A stretch of DNA of 14,659 bases from Euperipatoides rowelli (taxonomy: Eukaryota; Onychophora; Udeonychophora; Euonychophora; Peripatopsidae). The notes beneath the pieces are model-generated. The model searched no databases. It had not been told where the DNA came from and saw only the letters and a program-made list of their open reading frames with translations. Positions 1 through 7,911 of this stretch are shown here, piece after piece (the first letter of the stretch is position 1; every line of letters begins with the position of its first letter). The DNA is taken from assembly GCA_003024985.2 (NCBI GenBank), contig PXIH01S0006294.1; one strand, 5' to 3'. The translations under genes were made by a program, and so were the position numbers.

Positions 1-25
1 TTGGAGAGGGCTAGTTTTGGGAATA
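1..25 (+). repeat. Copy 1 of a dispersed GGAGAGGGCTAGTTTTGGG motif
   Basis: The window opens with a short G-rich motif in otherwise A+T-rich DNA. Close relatives recur at 2267-2287, 5134-5152, 5166-5183, 5210-5228 and 5376-5393, all on the same strand. I read it as one unit of an old minisatellite-like repeat later split by transposon insertions. The unit may begin before the window. Confidence 0.5.
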
Positions 26-66
26 ACTTTTGATAGAGAAAATTTTAGAAGAAAAAAATTGGCCGT

Positions 67-98
67 TTTATTTTTATTTAACATTTTTAATGTTTATT
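67..98 (-). promoter_or_regulatory. Cluster of AATAAA polyadenylation signals
   Basis: The plus strand has TTTATT at 67-72, 73-78 and 93-98, giving three AATAAA hexamers on the minus strand. They lie about 135-165 bases past the stop at 231 of the DUF7869-type pseudogene, a normal place for its 3' end. In A+T-rich DNA such hexamers also arise by chance. Confidence 0.35.
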
Positions 99-230
99 AA
101 AGTAAAATGACAAAAGTTTTACACAAAAGTGAACACTAAAATAAGTAATCTTTAAAGAAATTAAGTGCTAATAAACAAAATTAACAAACTNGATACATTG
201 ACAATTCAGAAAATAATTATTATAAAATGA

Positions 231-2062
231 TTAAATTTGAAGATCATTGTCATCTTCATCATCATAAATGTGTAGATTGTCATCATTTTCATTAACATCA
301 TCTTCTGTTAAATGTTCCCATCTATGACATGGGCATAATACTGAAGGTTTTCTCTTTGTCACCAATTTTCACCAAAATGCTTCTTGAGTAAATCATCATC
401 ATCATCATCATCTATTTTGTTCTTTTTAACTGATGCACCTATTGGAATGTTTTGAGGTTGAGTTTTTTTAATAGATTTCCAAAATTACCCAAGTCACAAC
501 TATAGTTTTTTTCCCCCTTTTGCAACTATTTTGCCAGTTTAATTGCCTTTGTTTAAAAATTCCACCCGTTAGGCTTTTTCAAATTATTAAGACATTCTTT
601 TTTCCAGTCATAAATTGGAATTTCACTTCCAAGATGATAGAGAGTGCCACACTGCTTAAACAAGCCATAATAATCCTCTGGTTTGATAATGTTCACTTTT
701 TTTACGAATTAACTTTTCAATCCTTCCAAAAACTCTGTCAGGTGGAAGAAATGAATGACCTCTGACAGGAAAAATTATTTGAACTTCTTTAATATGAGCA
801 GGAGCATCACATTTAAACCATTTGCACAACATACTAATAATAATTGAATTTTTATTCTGTCCTCCGCAGCTGTCAGCAAATAAAATTATTTTATCAAATT
901 TGGTCAAATCAGCACTTAGCAGTCGGTGATATAAGGCACTTGTGATTTCATTCGATCCTTTGTTAAATTCAATTTCCAACCATTGATAAATGTGACAATA
1001 ATTTTTATTTTTAGGTGCTTTTGAATTTTCTTCACAAATTGTCAAATTAAGTTGGATTTTATAATAAGCAGCTTGGTCTGGAATTTTAGGGAGATGATTT
1101 TTTTTTGGCAATAAAATGATGTCACATATGAATTTTCTACAGTAGTCTTGAGCATATCATAAAAACTCTTGTATTTTAACTTATGGACTCTCAATGNAAC
1201 CATAATATTTTCCTTTTCATTTGGATCACATCTGGATAATTTTTTTTATATTCAACAAAAAATGAACATACATCTGTGCTTGGGGTCTTGAAGCTTAAGT
1301 TATAATCAGAGTCGATTACACTGGTTACAGAACATGCACCATAACATTTTTATGTTCAATTCACTAGGAAGGTATTGTCTAGTAGACTTTTTTAAGAATA
1401 CTGTGAATCACAGCAGCCTGAAGTGATTCAATGAAAAGCTTTACACTTTTTTGTTTTTCTGAAGATAAAATTTACTCCTAGTATTTCCATCCCTTTTCTC
1501 TGATGGACTTGATCCAGTATTAAAATGAATTTTGACAATTTTTTGTGCTCTGTTTTTTTTAAACTTGAAGAATGTGCAATAAAAGACTTCTGACATACCT
1601 GGACTACTCTAGGTTCACTGTTGACACGAGTGGTTCTAGCATAATACCCTGAAAGTCTTTGTTGGCCCTCCTTATCCTTGTCTTCTTTTTTGAATTTCTC
1701 CTGATGTATATTTGCTCTATTTTATTTGAAGATGAATAAAATGCCTGATGAAATCGTCTGACAGCTTGAAAATTCAATGCTTTACATTGAAGGAATTTTT
1801 TTCATCATGTTCACATGGTAGTGGAAAGGTTGGAGGCTGAGATTCACATTGTCTGAAATCAAATATTTGAAATGCATTAGAATCGAATTAAGTTTGGGCA
1901 AATTACATAATTTTTAATTTGAGAAGTTATTTATAAACTATAAATAATGTTACCTTACCTCTGTCTTTTTTGCTTATATTTTTTCCAAACATATGGACTC
2001 TGTGATTTCTTTCTATCATTGTTATTTTCAACAGGTTTAACATTTTTTCCTACTCCTTCCAT
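231..2062 (-). pseudogene. Broken DUF7869-type element-associated gene, two exons
   Basis: No single reading frame survives, but three minus-strand frames joined in order give a consistent protein. Exon 1 starts at the ATG at 2062 and is basic. After an intron at 1853-1958 comes a Cys/His stretch (CESQPPTFPLPCEHD). Next come YYARTTRVNSEPRVVQVCQK near 1640, RQYLPSELNIK near 1350, and TPSTDVCSFFVEY near 1260. The best preserved part is 656-1111, with LPKIPDQAAYY, a DSCGGQNKN motif and FPVRGHSFLPPDRVFGRIEK. The C-terminus follows in shifted frames: LFKQCGTLYHL, KIDDDDDDLLKKHFGENW, then an acidic tail ending at 231. From memory these motifs match DUF7869-type proteins, which are multicopy in insect and other animal genomes; their biochemical role is not known to me. 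Frameshifts and stops make it non-functional. Confidence 0.75.
1853..1958 (-). other. Probable 106-bp phase-2 intron of the DUF7869-type gene
   Basis: On the minus strand the donor is CAGAG/GTAAGG at 1959/1958 and the acceptor is TTTGATTTCAG/AC at 1853/1852. Exon 1 (2062-1959) is 104 bases, so the intron splits an Arg codon. Joining the exons keeps one open frame across the junction (KKYKQKRQRQCESQP), which supports real splicing rather than a chance pair of sites. Confidence 0.6.
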
Positions 2063-2266
2063 ATTGTAGAATTAAGAAGAAAATTATATGCACTAGTCTA
2101 GCAAGAGAGTCTGAAATTTCTGTTGTCAGCTGATATTTTAACTTCCTTTTTGAAGAGTAGCAAAATTTAAATAAAATAATTGCAGATGGGAATGTCCCTT
2201 ATAAAAAAAAATATTTCATTTAATTTCCTATTTTGAAAAAAAAAAGTATCCATGAATAGAAACAGT

Positions 2267-2287
2267 TTGGAGAGGACTTGTTTTGGA
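2267..2287 (+). repeat. Copy 2 of the GGAGAGG motif, left of piggyBac
   Basis: TTGGAGAGGACTTGTTTTGG lies between the DUF7869-type pseudogene and the piggyBac left end. It closely matches the copy just outside the piggyBac right end (TGGAGAGGACTTATTTT at 5134). This suggests that the two flanks were once adjacent units of one array. Confidence 0.5.
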
Positions 2288-2319
2288 ATGAACATTACAA
2301 TATGAGGTGAATAATTTAA

Positions 2320-2336
2320 CCCTTTAATGCCCATGG
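2320..2336 (+). repeat. piggyBac left terminal inverted repeat
   Basis: CCCTTTAATGCCCATGG follows directly after TTAA at 2316-2319. It pairs with the inverted copy at 5115-5129 (minus-strand CTTTACTGCCCATTG). The two differ by a two-base indel and a few substitutions. Confidence 0.7.
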
Positions 2337-4743
2337 TAACTTCCCCTTGTTGTATATACTTGAATTTTGGAAGAACTGACAAAAATATTATGAAAATTAC
2401 ATTTATATAAGGAAAATAAAAAAAAAATTGTGTAGGCTATTATTTGGAGAATAAGCATGTACATTACAATGGATATTGGGCATACCTGGTCACAAAAATA
2501 CCCATATAACATAATGAAAAATAAAATATTGTTGTGGATTATTGTGATAGGCCTATTTACCACATATATTACAAAATAATATGCAAATGGTCTTAATTTT
2601 TCAAGAACACTTTTATTACCATAATAAAATAATGTAAATTCAAGAAAATTATTAATTTTTTCAGTTCTTTATCCTTTTCAACTTGGGCAAAGGGTTATTT
2701 TTTTTTATTACTAGGTAAGTTTGTAATATTTAATTGCATAGTTCTGGAAACAAGATTTCACTACGCACAAGGACGCTTTGCATTTTGTGCATGAAAACTT
2801 GCTTCTTCCTTTGCAACCTTTATATTTGCAACTCACAGATTCCTCAAGTTCATTATGAAGAAATGGCCAGTGGTCAAATTTGTCAAATCGTACAGCATTT
2901 GTTACTGTCACTCTGACAAGTTTTTTTTGCAGAGGAGACAACTTCGTCTTGGTCTTCACAATAAACATGATCAGTGTGAACTGTTACAACTGGTGCCAGG
3001 AAGAGCTCTTCTCCACCTGCAAGAGAATAGGCGATGTTGAGTCTAAAGTCAGCAAGGCTGAGCTCTCCTTTGTAGGACCTGTAGAGAACCCAAGCATTTG
3101 CCACAGTCACATCAATAAAGTGCTGCACAAGTCTCAGATACCATTTTCTTGATTTTAGGCATGTGTGTGTTATTGCAACTAGCATATCAGACTTATTTAC
3201 ACTACCTATACTTTCATTATAATGCTAACTAAGCGTGGTCTTGGGACTTGTACATGGGACTTGTAAATCATGTTCGTGATTTTTGATCCCATCTCTTACA
3301 CACTTCTACAGAATGTACACCTACAAAGTTGGATCCAATAATTACCGACTTTTTGTCAAACCATTTACAGATTATTAAATCTTCTTTGTCAGGGACTCTA
3401 TAATCAAAATTTCCTCTTTGGCCTTTCTTCAGGTCTTTCTCAGAAAGTAGTGGGCAATTAGATGTGTGATCGGTCCTCATAGTGCAAACAGCATTCAGTT
3501 TCTTCTTAGCAAGGAAAGACAACAGCTCTGGTGATGCAAAGTAATTGTCAAAATCAATTAAATCTCTTTCTTGAAGTGCATTGGTAAGGCGTATAATCAT
3601 GAACTGTGATTCCCCGAAATCGGAAACATCCATCACTTCTACAGGTGGTGGCCCTTTATCTATACTAATGGTTCAAAATCATATAAATAACCGGATAATC
3701 CTGCCCTTGTCCATCTTTTATACCCCCATTTTATAGGTTTGTTCTTCATTTAAATTTTCATCCCCTGTGGAGCTCTTCCTTTGAATGGAGCCATAGCTTT
3801 ATATATCAACTGAATAGTTTCTGGAATTACAATTTGGGAAAAGGTCTTTCTCAAATGGAAGTATCTTGTGGTATTTGTTTAGCCGTTTTTACCAGGCTTC
3901 TTTTCAATACAGTTGTCATTGAAGTGTAGTACTCGTGGTATGTCTTCAAATCTATTCCTTGATAGGTTATCGGCAACAAAGGTTTGACGTGTTTTGAGAG
4001 ACCAAAATTTCCTTTTATTGCCAATTCTTACCAGCCCATATACAGAAGGTTGCCTAAAAGTTCTTCAGTTCAAAATAATTTGATAGGTGGCATCTTTTTT
4101 GGACTATCATGTTCTTTTTTGCTCACGGTATAGATTTGTCTGGAAAAGCATGTCCTCCAAGTATTCTTCAGTAACATCAACTGAAAGTATGTGAGATGAT
4201 TCATATTATTTGTAAGATAACAGTCCTTGAGCTTTAGATCATTTTGTAAAATAGGAATATTGGGCTTTGGTAAACCTGTTTTTTTCTACTTGTAATCTTT
4301 TTTCTGTTTTTATTTTCTTGGGGAATTGTTGATGTACTGGTTTGATTGTCATTGGAATCAGAATCATCATCATCATTTGATTCATTGCTCGACAAATCAC
4401 TTGGCTGGTCACTTTCAATATAATCAGATCCTTCCTTCATCACTATCAATCATTTCGTCTTCAGATTCATGTGGTATAGGAGCAGTGGAAAGTATATTTC
4501 TTTTCTTGCTGTAAAACAAAACTAAAAAATCATACTGTAATAATAATAACTGTGTACATAATATCAATTCCATAAAGCAAGTGAGAAAAAAAAATCCAAA
4601 TTTCCCTTTCTCAGGTACCAGTAACTAGTCTATTCATTTATGTATTCCTAAGCAAATTGATATGATGTTATTTGCCTGAAAAATCCTAATGTAGCCTACA
4701 TTGAAATGACGAAAATGGCAGTTTTTATGATAATTTACTATAT

Positions 4744-4770
4744 ATGCCCAATGTACATTTAAATGTTCAT
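4744..4770 (+). repeat. Internal inverted copy of the piggyBac right subterminal sequence
   Basis: TGCCCAATGTACATTTAAAT followed by GTTCAT matches the minus strand of 5099-5124 at about 23 of 26 positions. A shorter relative (minus-strand ATGCCCAATAT) lies at 2473-2483. These look like piggyBac subterminal repeats, a possible transposase binding site, although the one at 4744 lies inside the predicted intron. Confidence 0.5.
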
Positions 4771-4823
4771 TCCACTTTTAGATGAAATATTTTACAGAAT
4801 AATCTTTTAGAGATGATATTAGA

Positions 4824-4850
4824 TGCAAAAATTATCAGATAATTTTTGCA
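4824..4850. repeat. Perfect 13-bp-arm palindrome
   Basis: TGCAAAAATTATC, one A, then GATAATTTTTGCA: both 13-base arms match exactly around a single central base. It sits inside the predicted piggyBac intron. It could extrude a hairpin or bind a dimeric protein. A chance perfect 27-base palindrome is uncommon even in A+T-rich DNA. Confidence 0.75.
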
Positions 4851-5114
4851 TTTACATTATCTTTACACTATTCAATTAATATTCTTAAATAAATCTTTGA
4901 AAAAAACTTTTCAAGCCAATTTTGAATCATACAATGTAAGTGAGCTTACCTAGTGCTTATCCCACTTGGAGCAGCCGTTTGGAATGATGAATTATGGATA
5001 AAAAATTGGAGTGCCCTCATGTGTAGCTATGGTGAAACTTACAAAGCACATTGTAAAGTTTTTCTCAGAATCAATTTTATAAAACAAAAATATTTTTATG
5101 TACATTTAAATGTG

Positions 5115-5129
5115 CAATGGGCAGTAAAG
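5115..5129 (-). repeat. piggyBac right terminal inverted repeat
   Basis: On the minus strand this reads CTTTACTGCCCATTG immediately inside the TTAA at 5130-5133, mirroring the left end at 2320-2336. Confidence 0.65.
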
Positions 5130-5133
5130 TTAA

Positions 5134-5460
5134 TGGAGAGGACTTATTTTCGTGGGAAATCTGTTGCGGGAGAAGGTTAGTTTTGGAAATAATTAGTTTG
5201 TGAAAAGTTGTGGAGAAGGCAAGTTTTGGGAAAAAAACCATTACTTTACCATGATATATTTAAAGTGGAAAAATATCAATTATTTTGATTGTTGTTTTTT
5301 TTTTTTTTTTTTCACATTTTATCTAGAAGGGCTTAAAGAGTCATGCACAATAGCTAAACTCAATTTCAGAAAAAAGTGGAGAAGGCTACTTTTGGAAATC
5401 ACAGAATGTGGAAAGGGGTTAAAAATAATGTGGAAAGGGGTTAAAAATAAACTACAGTAG
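5134..5460 (+). repeat. Minisatellite-like array of the GTGGAGAAGG motif
   Basis: Units start near 5134, 5166, 5210 and 5376. Each has a core like GTGGAGAAGGCTAGTTTTGG followed by an A-rich spacer; neighbouring starts are about 30 to 45 bases apart except across a gap at 5230-5375. That gap contains an 18-base T run at 5295-5312. Related copies lie at 1-25 and 2267-2287. An open plus-strand frame (5200-5460) runs through it, but it resembles no protein I know and is best explained by the repeat. Confidence 0.5.
5405..5448 (+). repeat. Perfect 2 x 22-bp tandem duplication
   Basis: AATGTGGAAAGGGGTTAAAA plus AT occurs at 5405-5426 and again, with no mismatch, at 5427-5448. Perfect identity points to a recent slippage or duplication event at the edge of the older, diverged GGAGAAGG array. 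Confidence 0.85.
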
Positions 5461-5708
5461 TTAATTTTATAGAATATAATATTTAGGGTTCTGGCATTTA
5501 ATAAAATTTAAAAAGAGACTGAATCTAAACTTGAAATTATTAACTTAAAAAAAAAGGCTATTAGGGCACTAAAAGTTGGAATATAGTTTCTCATAATTCA
5601 TTCTCAAATATTGGATGTGGGAGGGTGGGTTTTTCTATAAGCATCAAATCTTTCTTAAATACCATGCTTTGTAGCAGTAGTCATATAAGGGTTGAAGGTA
5701 AACAGCAT
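5461..5708. other. No recognisable gene
   Basis: A+T-rich DNA between the minisatellite-like array and the 3' edge of retrotransposon copy A. All frames are short. It could be eroded 3' retrotransposon sequence, but no motif supports that. Confidence 0.4.
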
Positions 5709-6479
5709 ACATTGTCAAAAATTAGCTTTACCAATCATATCAAAAATAGCTTTGTTGTAATCTAAATATTTTAGTTCAAAAGGTCATCAAATGCCTGTAA
5801 TTCATATACAAATGACAATACCAAATGATCACTATTTCCTATCGGGGACAAACAATCAACATCTGAAATAAAGTGATCTCTACAATTTAGTAATAGGTCT
5901 AGAGTAGAACTGCTTTCACAACCTATATGATTATTAAATGCAGTATGTTGTTTCATAAAAGAATGATTAACAAAATTATAGAAGTCAAATCCAAAATTCT
6001 TTGTGCTATATCTGCATTTCCCATTTCCCCAGTCAATTAGTGGAAGGTTCAAATCACTAGGATCATCAAATCTTCATAATGATTTTTATTATACAGTACA
6101 TATCATACAAATATAACAGATTATTTATCACATCTGCCATTATTTAAATCAATATTAGGAGGGCTATATATTAGACCAAAAAATATAAAATTTAAATCCA
6201 ACTTTAATTATGAAGCTGAGGAATTCACAATGAGGGTCAGGGAGATCAACAATCTCAAATGTTAACAACTTAGAAATATATATTGCTTAATCCACCTCCT
6301 CTTGTTCCTCTCTCTCCCTCTCTTATTAGAATATAACCATCAAGATCATAAGTTTCAGACAAATCTTGTTCAGTTAACCAGGATTCGGTCACAAAAATAA
6401 CAACAGGATTATTTAAACTGCACATAGATTGAAATTCATTAAACTTATTCCTGATGGAGCGAATGTTAGTATACACCAT
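5709..6479 (-). pseudogene. Copy A ORF2: APE-type endonuclease fragment
   Basis: This is the N-terminal endonuclease domain of a non-LTR retrotransposon ORF2, which nicks target DNA for target-primed reverse transcription. The frame at 6270-6479 starts YTNIRSIRNKFNE and carries the TESWL motif with the catalytic-type Glu at residue 32. A shifted frame gives GLIYSPPNID near 6160. The frame at 5771-6052 begins at the family GDFNLP motif, here SDLNLPLIDW, and ends with LDLLLN and PIGNSDH, so the terminal Asp-His pair is kept. A further shift gives LKYLDYNKAIFDMIGKANF down to about 5709, the usual linker after this domain. No reverse transcriptase follows, so the copy is truncated at its 3' end, the opposite of the usual 5' truncation. 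Confidence 0.8.
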
Positions 6480-6604
6480 TTTTACTTATTGCTATTCATT
6501 TAGATCTACAGAAACCGGAGTTGGATCATTCATTTTTTTCTGTAATCAATCACTTTATCTTGATGAATGAATAAATTATTTCCTTGTTTCCTCTTTTCCA
6601 AAAG

Positions 6605-7900
6605 CTATTTTCTCAAAATATTATATTGTTTACGATCATCAACAGATCTATCAATAGTTAAAGATATTTTGCTTAAATAACTATATTTAGAATCTTTCAG
6701 TCGATGTGCTAGTTTAAAAAATTTCCACTTTTGGCTTTCTTCATTTAAGGACATAACAATTGGTCTATTTTTATCAGTAGACACCTTTCCTATCCTCAGG
6801 GCTTTAGACACAAATAAATTTCCATCCAAGTCGAACAAAAAACTTGTCATTTATCGTCTGATGTGACAATTGTTCATGGGTGCCAAAAACCATAATATTT
6901 TTCTCTCTTTTATTTCTATCATCTAACGGTACCATTACCTTTCTGATCTCACTGGAATCATTGATTGAAACATCTTTTAGAGATTCTTTTAGCATTGCTA
7001 TGTCATTTCTAAGGACAGATGTTCCATCTTCTCCATTAACATCATTAGAGCAGGCCTGGAATTTCTCTTCAATAATGTTTAGTCTAGAATCCAACTTTAT
7101 TACTTTAGTTTCCATACCACCAGTTTAGAATCTTGTAAATTTAATTTTGTGTTAAAACACTCTAATTTGTCAACTTGTGTAATATAATCATTATTTATTT
7201 TCTTTAGTAGCCCTTGTGTTATAAGTATGGTGTGCAAAACTGGAAAATCCAATCATTTCTGGTCGTTTAATAGTTTTGAATTGAGATTCTGTGAAATCAC
7301 AGAGAAGTGTACATTTTCGGTGCAACCATCCTGTACATATATCACAAGATATAGCATTATTATCAGAGTCCTTTACAACTAAGTTGCATTTTTTACAGTT
7401 TATATCTGGTCAGTATTTAATTCTATATTACCCGATAATAGTAACAAAGAAGCAATGAATAAAACAAAATGAAAAACATCAGAGGAATTTTCCAGAGGAA
7501 AATTTAGCTTATGTACAAATAAATTTCTTTCATAAAGTTCAGATTTCCGTCTAGACCGGAATCTTTTTAAAAAGAAGTATTTAAAGCCATTTGTTTCAAT
7601 GTAACTAACTAAAGAAATATTTGTAGATCTATCAAATTTAGAATTCCATTTTGAACTAACGATAAATAAACTAACCATTGACACAATCTCTGTTAAATGG
7701 TATTTATGTTTGGTCCTAAGATACAACAATCTTCTTTGTTTCATTCTAGTCAGTTTATAAAAATCAAAAACTATTGACGTGCTAATATTTCTGTTAATTT
7801 GAGCTTGATTGTGATTAAAACAACTAATTCTGGTAATCCATACAATCAAATCAATATATTTGTGAAATAGGAACATTAAAATAATTAAGTCGATCGCCAT
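6605..7900 (-). pseudogene. Copy A ORF1: N-terminal extension, damaged 2A motif, PHD finger, ORF1 core
   Basis: ORF1 of these elements encodes a nucleic-acid-binding partner of ORF2. The ATG at 7900 opens a 166-codon basic and hydrophobic segment that ends in LFIASLLLLSGNIELN, where a wrecked 2A motif causes a frameshift. In the next frame (about 7320-7405) a C4HC3 PHD-like finger starts: CKKC, CDIC, then HRKC. The final Cys pair survives only as WIFQFC, in another frame with one Cys changed. The frame at 6804-7115 holds a coiled-coil-like segment (METKVIKLDSRLNIIEEKFQ) and RNKREKNIMVFG. The frame at 6605-6850 holds KNRPIVMSLN, typical of the end of CR1/Jockey-type ORF1 proteins. ORF2 begins about 125 bases downstream. 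At least three frameshifts make it a pseudogene. Confidence 0.7.
7406..7432 (-). other. Damaged 2A-like motif in copy A ORF1
   Basis: The minus strand reads GNIELNTDQ where copy B has GDIELNPGP. The upstream context LLLLSG is the same kind as in copy B. Asp is now Asn, the first Pro codon is now Thr, and loss of one G after it shifts the frame; without the loss the next codons would be Gly-Pro. The motif could not cause ribosome skipping in this form. Confidence 0.65.
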
Positions 7901-7911
7901 TCATATAGGAA

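Larger units (their letters stand above)
4509..4949 (-). other. Probable 441-bp intron near the 5' end of the piggyBac gene
   Basis: The minus-strand donor is CACTAG/GTAAGC at 4950/4949 and the acceptor is TTTTGTTTTACAG/CAAG at 4509/4508. Splicing joins a short exon starting at the ATG at 5020 (MRALQFFIHNSSFQTAAPSG) in frame to SKKRNILSTAPIPHESEDE. The acidic region then continues after a one-base shift near 4440. Confidence 0.45.
2711..5020 (-). pseudogene. piggyBac transposase pseudogene (DDE_Tnp_1_7 plus Cys-rich domain)
   Basis: Minus-strand pieces in family order: an acidic Ser/Asp N-terminus (4234-4508); EEYLEDMLFQTNLYREQKRT near 4150; KTRQTFVADNLSRNRFEDIP near 3960; PETIQLIYKAMAPFKGRAP near 3800; NKPIKWGYKR and GYLYDFEPLV near 3700. 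Then come LIDFDNYFASPELLSFLAKK (3268-3636), HYNESIGSVNKSD near 3200, KWYLRLVQHFIDVTVANAWV (2883-3185), and a C-terminal Cys-rich domain with CKYKGC and CTKC pairs (2711-2968). The family uses an Asp triad. The first Asp, before the MxPFKGR motif, is Tyr here (3801-3803). The second, in DNYF, is kept (3547-3549). The third, in GGVD, is Asn (3195-3197). An ATG at 5020 spliced over 4509-4949 gives an in-frame N-terminus. Several frameshifts and two lost catalytic Asp make it dead. Confidence 0.85.
2316..5133 (-). mobile_element. Full-length degenerate piggyBac transposon with TTAA duplications
   Basis: The element body is 2320-5129 (2,810 bp), flanked by TTAA at 2316-2319 and at 5130-5133. The left end reads CCCTTTAATGCCCATGG. 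The right end read inward on the minus strand is CTTTACTGCCCATTG, the same sequence after loss of two C's and a few substitutions. Insertion at TTAA and termini beginning CCC are hallmarks of piggyBac. The transposase reads on the minus strand, so its 5' end is near 5129. The length suits a piggyBac carrying one transposase gene with an intron. The body is littered with indels, so the element is an old autonomous copy that can no longer move itself. Confidence 0.8.

Noticed and set aside
392-413. ATC trinucleotide run as a microsatellite of interest
   Set aside because: It falls in frame in the DUF7869-type C-terminus as an Asp run before LLKKHFG, so coding explains it.
520-765. Plus-strand open frame of 81 codons
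   Set aside because: It overlaps the best DUF7869-type coding evidence on the opposite strand and shows no motif of its own.
2167-2382. Minus-strand frame of 71 codons
   Set aside because: It crosses the TTAA boundary of the piggyBac element and resembles no protein; it is a chance open stretch.
2734-3152. Overlapping plus-strand frames
   Set aside because: They are antisense to the piggyBac C-terminal Cys-rich and core regions, which have clear family motifs.
4953-5180. Plus-strand 75-codon frame
   Set aside because: It runs out of the piggyBac element into the repeat array, crossing the TTAA boundary, and has no recognisable domain.
5295-5312. 18-base T run as the poly(A) tail of a minus-strand retrotransposon
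   Set aside because: Array units lie on both sides of it, and no retrotransposon 3' sequence is recognisable next to it; slippage is simpler.
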